Shown: positions 57,946 through 64,000 of the stretch, one piece after another | Layout: each line of letters opens with the position of its first letter | How positions within the stretch are numbered: the stretch's first letter is position 1 | NCBI GenBank assembly: GCA_947584375.1 | Contig: CANPWL010000007.1 | Coordinates: 30,179-94,178, forward strand | From: an uncultured Clostridia bacterium | GTDB taxonomy: Bacteria > Bacillota > Clostridia > Oscillospirales > Ruminococcaceae | Reading direction: 5' to 3' | DNA: 64,000 nucleotides | The notes under the pieces: generated by a model | What the model was told of the DNA's origin: nothing | What the model saw: only the letters and a program-made list of their open reading frames with translations | Database searches by the model: none | Translations under genes and position numbers: made by a program

Positions 57946-58965
57946 ATGGATAAAAGGGAAGTTCTTTTAGAGGTTCAGAATTTATCTAAATTCTTTACGG
58001 TAAACACCAGCTTTTTCGGAAGACCAATAGATGTATTAAAGGCTGTTGACAATGTTTCGTTTAAGATTTACAAAGGAGAAGCGTTCGGACTGGTAGGAGA
58101 GTCCGGCTGCGGAAAGTCAACAATAGGAAAGATGCTTGTGAATCTTTATACTCCTACAAGCGGAAAAATAATTTATGACGGTGTGGAGCTTACCGCATTA
58201 AAGCAAAAGGAAAGAAGAAAATACTGCAAGGAAATCCAGCTTATTTTTCAGGATCCTTATGCTTCACTAAATCCTAAGATGACGATCGGCGACATTATTG
58301 CCGAGCCTATACTTATAAATAAAATTCTTCCTAAAAACGAAGTTGAGAAGAGGGTTAATTATCTGCTTGACTGCGTGGGACTTGCAAATCACCAGCGAAA
58401 CAGATATCCGCATGAGTTTTCAGGCGGACAAAGACAGAGGGTAGGTATTGCAAGAGCTTTGGCTGTAAACCCTAAGCTGATAGTGTGTGACGAACCTGTT
58501 TCTGCTTTGGACGTTTCAATTCAGGCTCAGGTGTTGAATCTACTCGATGACTTAAAGGATGAGTTTGGTCTTACATATTTGTTTATTGCACACGGACTTA
58601 ATGTTGTTAAGCATATAAGCGACAGAGTAGGCGTTATGTATCTTGGTAAGCTTATGGAGGTCGCAGATAAAAATGAGCTTTACAATCATCCGCTCAATCC
58701 TTATACACAGGCTCTTTTGTCGGCGATCCCATCTGTTGATATAACGCACAAGAAGGAAAGGATCATCCTTAAAGGTGATGTTCCAACGCCAATCAATCCG
58801 CCTGATGGATGCAGGTTTGCTTCACGTTGCTTTAGGGCAAACGATAAGTGTACGGAGCATTGTCCGGAGCTTAAAGATATCGCAAACGGACACTTTGTTG
58901 CCTGTGATTTCTGCGGCGAAATAAATACAGAGAGAAGAATAATACTTGAAAACAAACAGACTTGA
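57946..58965 (+). CDS. dppF: Peptide ABC transporter ATP-binding protein (DppF-like)
   Basis: [64 protein letters not shown]. Confidence 0.94.
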   Translation: MDKREVLLEVQNLSKFFTVNTSFFGRPIDVLKAVDNVSFKIYKGEAFGLVGESGCGKSTIGKMLVNLYTPTSGKIIYDGVELTALKQKERRKYCKEIQLIFQDPYASLNPKMTIGDIIAEPILINKILPKNEVEKRVNYLLDCVGLANHQRNRYPHEFSGGQRQRVGIARALAVNPKLIVCDEPVSALDVSIQAQVLNLLDDLKDEFGLTYLFIAHGLNVVKHISDRVGVMYLGKLMEVADKNELYNHPLNPYTQALLSAIPSVDITHKKERIILKGDVPTPINPPDGCRFASRCFRANDKCTEHCPELKDIANGHFVACDFCGEINTERRIILENKQT

Positions 58966-60022
58966 TAAAATAATATCAAAGCTAAAGCAAAATAACATCT
59001 CTCAAATGCTTGTATGTGATCCTGCATCGATTTTCTATTTGACAGGAAGGATGATAGATCCAGGAGAGAGATTTTTTGCTTTGCTAATTAAGGGGAACGG
59101 CGACAATAAGATTTTCATTAACTCTCTTTTCACTGTTCCTGAGGACTTGGGAGTAGAAAAGGTGTGGTTCTGCGATGAGGACGATCCTTGTAAAATTGTT
59201 TCCGGATTTATTGACAGTGATAAAGCACTTGGAGTAGATAAAAATTTGCCTGCGAGATTTTTATTAAGGCTTATGGAGCTTGGCTGTGCGTCAGGTTATA
59301 AAAATACTTCTGTATGTGTTGATACTGTCCGTGCCTGTAAAGATGATGAGGAAATCGCGCTTATGAGAGAAGCGTCAAGAGTGAATGATGAGGCTATGAA
59401 TAAGTTGATAACTCATATCAGAGCAGGTATTACCGAACGTGAACTGGCTTCATATCTCAAGGACATTTATTTGTCAATGGGAGCTTGTGAGTATTCATTT
59501 GATCCGCTAGTAGGATTCGGGGAATGTGCGGCTATCGGACACTATGAGGCAGGTAATACCTCACTTTGCGAGGGCGATTGTATTCTCATAGATATGGGTT
59601 GTATAAAGGACGGTTATTGTTCCGATATGACAAGAACTTTCTTTTATAAGACGGTAAGTGACGAACATAGAAAGATTTATGAAATTGTTCTAAAAGCTCA
59701 AAAAGCGGCGGAGAATATGATTAAGCCGGGCGTAAGGTTCTGCGATATAGATAAAACGGCAAGAGATATTATTGACCGGGAGGGTTTTGGCGATAAATTC
59801 ACCCATCGCTTGGGACATTCTATCGGAATAGAGTGTCATGAATTTGGTGATGTTTCAGCAGTTAACGAGAATGTTGTTGAAGAGGGAATGATTTTTTCAA
59901 TAGAGCCCGGTATTTATATTGAGGGAGATGTCGGTGTAAGAATTGAGGATTTGGTTTTAGTAACTCACGACGGAGTGGAAATTCTTAACCACTTTGATAA
60001 AGAGCTGAAAATAATCAATTAG
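58946..60022 (+). CDS. M24-family Xaa-Pro peptidase
   Basis: GHYEAGNTSLCEGDCILIDMGCIKDGYCSDMTRTFFY; THRLGHSIGIECHE; IFSIEPGIYIEGDVGVRIEDLVLV. TTG start overlapping the previous gene. Confidence 0.92.
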   Translation: MKTNRLDKIISKLKQNNISQMLVCDPASIFYLTGRMIDPGERFFALLIKGNGDNKIFINSLFTVPEDLGVEKVWFCDEDDPCKIVSGFIDSDKALGVDKNLPARFLLRLMELGCASGYKNTSVCVDTVRACKDDEEIALMREASRVNDEAMNKLITHIRAGITERELASYLKDIYLSMGACEYSFDPLVGFGECAAIGHYEAGNTSLCEGDCILIDMGCIKDGYCSDMTRTFFYKTVSDEHRKIYEIVLKAQKAAENMIKPGVRFCDIDKTARDIIDREGFGDKFTHRLGHSIGIECHEFGDVSAVNENVVEEGMIFSIEPGIYIEGDVGVRIEDLVLVTHDGVEILNHFDKELKIIN

Positions 60023-60081
60023 CAATATTTAAGGGGGCAAGTGGTTCTTGCTCTCATTTTGCATAGAGGAGATTAACTTTT

Positions 60082-61521
60082 ATGACAAATAAAGAATTAA
60101 AGGCTTTTAGGGACAGTATTTCAGAATATCTTGAGGAGAACAAGCAGCAGATGTTCAGTACTCTTGCAAGACTTATTGAGGTTGAAAGCGTACTTGGCAA
60201 AAAAGATTTGCAGAGCAATAAGCCTTTCGGAGAAGGTCCTGCAAAGGCTTTGGAGGTTGCTGAGGACATACTTCACGACTTTGGATTCATTTCACAAAAC
60301 CACGAAAACTATATGGTTACATTTGACTTTGGCGGAGAGCAGTCAGATAAGCCTGAACTTGGGATAATTGCTCATTTGGATGTTGTACCACAAGGTTCCG
60401 GATGGACATATGAGCCTTTTAAGCTTACAGTGAATGAGCTGGAAGGCAAGCTTTATGGTAGGGGTGCAATTGATGATAAGGGACCTGCCGTTGCCGTTTT
60501 ATATGCGGTTAAGGCTATGAAGGACATAGGAATAAAGTTAAATAAAAAGGTAAGGATAATGCTTGGTTCCAGTGAGGAAACAGGTATGGAGGATTTAAAA
60601 TATTATTCAAACAAGGTAGGACTTCCTGACAAAATGCTTACGCCTGATTCGTCATTTCCTGTTGTTAATGTTGAAAAGGGAGTTTCTCATATTATTATGG
60701 CGGGAAGTTATATTAATAAAAAAGATGGTGCGGTTATTGAGAGCGTTTCAGGAGGAACTGTTATAAACGCTGTTCCTGACAGAGCTTATGCCATTGTAAA
60801 AGGAGTTGAAAAAAGTATAATAGACCATAAAATTGCTGAAATGCCTGTGAATATTAAATTTGTTTCCGAAGAAACAGAGGGTAAAATAAAGATTACATCA
60901 ATAGGGAAGTCTGCACACGGTTCACTGCCGGAATTGGGAGAGAATGCAATAACTGCATTGCTAAAATTGTTATCAGCATTGCCGTTTGACAATGGAGGAG
61001 CATATGACCTTGTTTGTGAGCTTGCAAAGATTTTCCCTTATGGAGAATATTACGGAGAGACTCTTGATTTATTCTGCGAAGATGATGTTTCGGGAAAAAT
61101 CACTGAGGTTTACAGTTTGATTGATATAAGCAACGGAAAGTATAAGGGCGGTATGGATATACGTTTCCCTGTTTGTACAAGTCTGAAAGAAATTTATTCA
61201 AAGCTTGATGTACATCTTGGGAAACTTGGGCATACTTATGTTGACGATGACGCTATGGAACCTCATTATGTTGATGAGAATTCTGACTTTATTCAGACTC
61301 TTTTGAGATCCTATACGGAGCTTACGGGATTTAAAGGAGAATGTTTGGCAGAGGGCGGAGCGACTTATCTTCATACGAGTAAAATGGGAGTTGGTTTCGG
61401 AGCGGAATTTCCTGGAGAAAACAATAATATGCACGGCGCTGACGAATACATAAAAATAAGTACTTTTATGAATATTGCAAAGATATATGCAGATGTAATA
61501 TTTAAGCTTTGTAATGAATAG
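60082..61521 (+). CDS. M20-family dipeptidase (PepV-like)
   Basis: GIIAHLDVVPQGSGWTYEPFKL, LYGRGAIDDKGPAVAVLYAVKAM, GSSEETGMEDLKYY, GGATYLHTSKMGVGFGAEFPGENNNMHGADEYI. Confidence 0.92.
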   Translation: MTNKELKAFRDSISEYLEENKQQMFSTLARLIEVESVLGKKDLQSNKPFGEGPAKALEVAEDILHDFGFISQNHENYMVTFDFGGEQSDKPELGIIAHLDVVPQGSGWTYEPFKLTVNELEGKLYGRGAIDDKGPAVAVLYAVKAMKDIGIKLNKKVRIMLGSSEETGMEDLKYYSNKVGLPDKMLTPDSSFPVVNVEKGVSHIIMAGSYINKKDGAVIESVSGGTVINAVPDRAYAIVKGVEKSIIDHKIAEMPVNIKFVSEETEGKIKITSIGKSAHGSLPELGENAITALLKLLSALPFDNGGAYDLVCELAKIFPYGEYYGETLDLFCEDDVSGKITEVYSLIDISNGKYKGGMDIRFPVCTSLKEIYSKLDVHLGKLGHTYVDDDAMEPHYVDENSDFIQTLLRSYTELTGFKGECLAEGGATYLHTSKMGVGFGAEFPGENNNMHGADEYIKISTFMNIAKIYADVIFKLCNE

Positions 61522-61656
61522 TTCTTTAAATTATGATGATAAAAACTTATGCAGAGAAATTATTATAAGCAGATTTACGAGTATTTGTCTTTAAAACAGT
61601 TAGAAAATATTATTGGCAGAATTGGCTCGTAACTTGAAAAGGGTGAGGTGACTATA

Positions 61657-62505
61657 ATGAAGATCGGAATAGTTGGGCTTGGTCTTATAGGTGGTTCGCT
61701 TGCAAAGGCAATAAAGAAAAATACCGATCACATTTGCTTTGCGTATGATATAAACAGCAAGGTTATTGCTGATGCAATTCAGCAGGATTCAATAGACGGC
61801 AGTTTTTTGCCAAAACAGCTTTCCTCCTTTGATATTGTTATTCTTGGTCTTTATCCTGATGTTACAATTGATTTTGTAAATGATAATGCGTCTAACTTTA
61901 AAAAAGGCGGAATAGTTATAGATACTTGCGGTATAAAAAAGGAAATAATCAGGGCGGTTGATAAAAAGCTTAATGATATGGGCGTTTACTTTATAGGCTG
62001 TCATCCAATGGCTGGAAGGGAGTTTTCCGGTTTTGAATATTCTCTTGATAATCTTTTTGACAAAGCAAGCTTTATAATAACTCCTACTGAAAACACCAAT
62101 CAAAAGGCATTGGAGGAATTGCAGAAGTTTTCAATTGAAATAGGTTTTTTAAAAAATGTTATATCTACCCCTGAAGAACATGACAATGTAATTGCTTTTA
62201 CTTCACAGCTTGCTCATATTGTTTCAAGTGCTTATGTAAAGAGCCCTGCACTTTTAAAGCAGTCAGGATTTTCGGCGGGAAGCTTTAAGGATTTAACAAG
62301 AGTTGCAAAGCTCAATGAGGATATGTGGACAACTTTATTTATGATGAACAGAACAGCGCTTGTTGAGGAGATCAATCACATAATAGAGCATCTTAACGAG
62401 TATAAAACTGCCCTTGAACTTGGCGACAGTAAGACTTTGCATGATCTGTTAAAGGACGGAAGAAAGCTTAAGGAAAAGTCTAACAGTATTAATGCAGGGA
62501 AATAA
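61657..62505 (+). CDS. tyrA: Prephenate dehydrogenase (TyrA-like)
   Basis: MKIGIVGLGLIGGSLAKAIKKN; IGCHPMAGREFSGFEYS; ISTPEEHDNVIAFTSQLAHIVSSA. Confidence 0.9.
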   Translation: MKIGIVGLGLIGGSLAKAIKKNTDHICFAYDINSKVIADAIQQDSIDGSFLPKQLSSFDIVILGLYPDVTIDFVNDNASNFKKGGIVIDTCGIKKEIIRAVDKKLNDMGVYFIGCHPMAGREFSGFEYSLDNLFDKASFIITPTENTNQKALEELQKFSIEIGFLKNVISTPEEHDNVIAFTSQLAHIVSSAYVKSPALLKQSGFSAGSFKDLTRVAKLNEDMWTTLFMMNRTALVEEINHIIEHLNEYKTALELGDSKTLHDLLKDGRKLKEKSNSINAGK

Positions 62506-62524
62506 AAAATATTAAAAATATCTT

Positions 62525-62553
62525 AAACCCATCACATTTATGGTGGGTTTTTT
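62525..62553 (+). terminator. Intrinsic terminator after tyrA
   Basis: AAACCCATCAC atttat GGTGGGTTTTTT. Confidence 0.75.
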
Positions 62554-62561
62554 ATATATAG

Positions 62562-62579
62562 TAAACAAAAATTTGTTAA
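62562..62579. promoter_or_regulatory. Near-perfect palindrome upstream of the ROK regulator
   Basis: TAAACAAA AA TTTGTTAA (7 of 8 arm positions paired). Confidence 0.5.
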
Positions 62580-62680
62580 TCTTGAAATTTGCATTTAATA
62601 ATTATTTAATATTTTTGTTTTAAAATTATTATGTACTAATATTTACAATTTTACATTTTTATTTGCAAGAGGTGTTTACT

Positions 62681-63925
62681 ATGCAGCAGCATGGAATCAG
62701 CAAATTGGATTTAAAGAGACAAAACCGCATGCAGGTGTTAAAAATTTTAAAACAGCAGGGTCCCACATCAAGAATTGATATTGCAAATATACTTGAGCTT
62801 ACAAGAGCTGCTGTTACTATAATTACAAATGAAATGATTTCTCAGGGTATTATCCATGAGATAGGCGAGTATCAGAATGTAAATGAAAAAGCATCCAGAG
62901 GAAGAAAGAAAATACTTATAGACATAAATGAGAACTATAAGTTTGTACTGGGCGTGCTTATTGATGAAGATATGATAAGCGTTGGTCTTTCAACTCTTGC
63001 CGGGGCAGTTTTGGATAAGCGGAATTTAGACATAAAAACAGATATAGTATATCAGGAAATTGTTGATTTTATAATTGAGTCTATAAATTCTATATTGCTT
63101 GATAACTGTTTAAAACTGGATGAAATATTGGGCATAGGATTTGGAGTATTCCCGGGAATGTATAAAAATGCAGGAGTTGAAATATTGGAAAACGGTGATC
63201 CGAATTTCACAAATCTTGCAGTTGATATATATGATAAATTTGCAATTCCCCTGATATTTGATAATGCCGTTAAGGGATTGGCTATGGCTAACATTGATTT
63301 TCAGCCTACAAAAGATGTGAACAGGCATAATATTGCTTTTTTGAGATACGGTGAGAGCTTACACTTTGTAGTTACTAACTTAAATGAACCTATTATTTCT
63401 TACGATAACAGAACGGATTTTGTTGATAAAATTATAGTTGACCCTTCTGCAGCAGATGAGAATAATGCAGCTAACGGCTATGTCAAAAATGAAATAAGCC
63501 GTATCGGAGTAAAGAAAAAAATATTTAAAGTATATTCAAAAAATAATACGCCTGTACTTTATGAGCTTACAGGCGGTGATTTTAACAAAGTGGGATATGA
63601 AACAATAAGGGCGGCTGCTTCAAGCGGAGATAAGGTTGTTCGTGATATTCTTGAAAAGGCTGTAAAGTTAAGTGCAGTATTGCTTAATAATTTATATTAT
63701 TCCACCAATCCGCAGAGAATTGTATTACATAATCTCAGAATAAGTAAGGAAGAGTTTGAGTATATTAAAAATGAGGTCGCAAATATTTCCGGCGAAAATG
63801 TGGCTTCAAAAATTGATATGAGTATTATCGATAAAAAGCATGGATTTTTATCAGGATGTGCAATAGCTATCAGAGAACTGTTCTTCACAAGAGGCGGGTT
63901 TGATACTGCTGATAATGAAGTTTAA
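62681..63925 (+). CDS. ROK-family transcriptional regulator (NagC/XylR-like)
   Basis: N-terminal HTH (NRMQVLKILKQQGPTSRIDIANILELTRAAVTIITNEMISQGII) followed by a ROK-type domain (VLGVLIDED, GIGFGVFPGM, FDNAVKGLAMA). Confidence 0.88.
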   Translation: MQQHGISKLDLKRQNRMQVLKILKQQGPTSRIDIANILELTRAAVTIITNEMISQGIIHEIGEYQNVNEKASRGRKKILIDINENYKFVLGVLIDEDMISVGLSTLAGAVLDKRNLDIKTDIVYQEIVDFIIESINSILLDNCLKLDEILGIGFGVFPGMYKNAGVEILENGDPNFTNLAVDIYDKFAIPLIFDNAVKGLAMANIDFQPTKDVNRHNIAFLRYGESLHFVVTNLNEPIISYDNRTDFVDKIIVDPSAADENNAANGYVKNEISRIGVKKKIFKVYSKNNTPVLYELTGGDFNKVGYETIRAAASSGDKVVRDILEKAVKLSAVLLNNLYYSTNPQRIVLHNLRISKEEFEYIKNEVANISGENVASKIDMSIIDKKHGFLSGCAIAIRELFFTRGGFDTADNEV

Positions 63926-64000
63926 TTTATATTAGAAATTCATAATTTCACAGGTGTTTATCGCACCTCATAGAGTTTTAATAAAATCCTCCAAATGCCT

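Overview
AT-rich 64-kb chromosomal segment of an anaerobic Firmicute, probably a gut or rumen Oscillospiraceae/Ruminococcus-like bacterium (inferred from gene content). No prophage, IS element, CRISPR array or rRNA was seen. Main blocks: metG with a tRNA-Arg(CCG); an aldose epimerase and GH94 phosphorylase pair; an ABC-F ATPase; a periplasmic-binding-protein-like/GGDEF fusion; an NAD-linked trimeric-type [FeFe]-hydrogenase operon (minus strand) divergent from a regulatory cluster (DRTGG, anti-sigma-like ATPase, divergent hydrogenase-like Fe-S protein, DRTGG, PHP, DtxR-like); an XRE regulator divergent from a small ORF with twin operator-like dyads; an orphan MsmK-type ATPase; a 1198-aa repeat-rich secreted protein; rny; a T-box leader upstream of a small membrane protein and thrS; a ~13-kb operon with two LolD-type ATPases (one with a C-terminal AbrB-like domain), a giant solute-binding protein, two permease pairs, an NHL/TPR membrane protein, a YIP1 protein and a DUF5696 protein; a 155-bp tandem repeat with a cloverleaf-like fold; GH95 and GH26 genes; a dpp-type peptide transporter with two peptidases; a TyrA-like dehydrogenase and a ROK regulator. 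Best candidates for undescribed biology are the composite ABC/DUF5696 operon (33.7-47.1 kb), the hydrogenase-linked signalling cluster (16.9-20.6 kb) and the structured tandem repeat (47.24-47.57 kb). All family calls come from reading motifs by eye; no database search was run.
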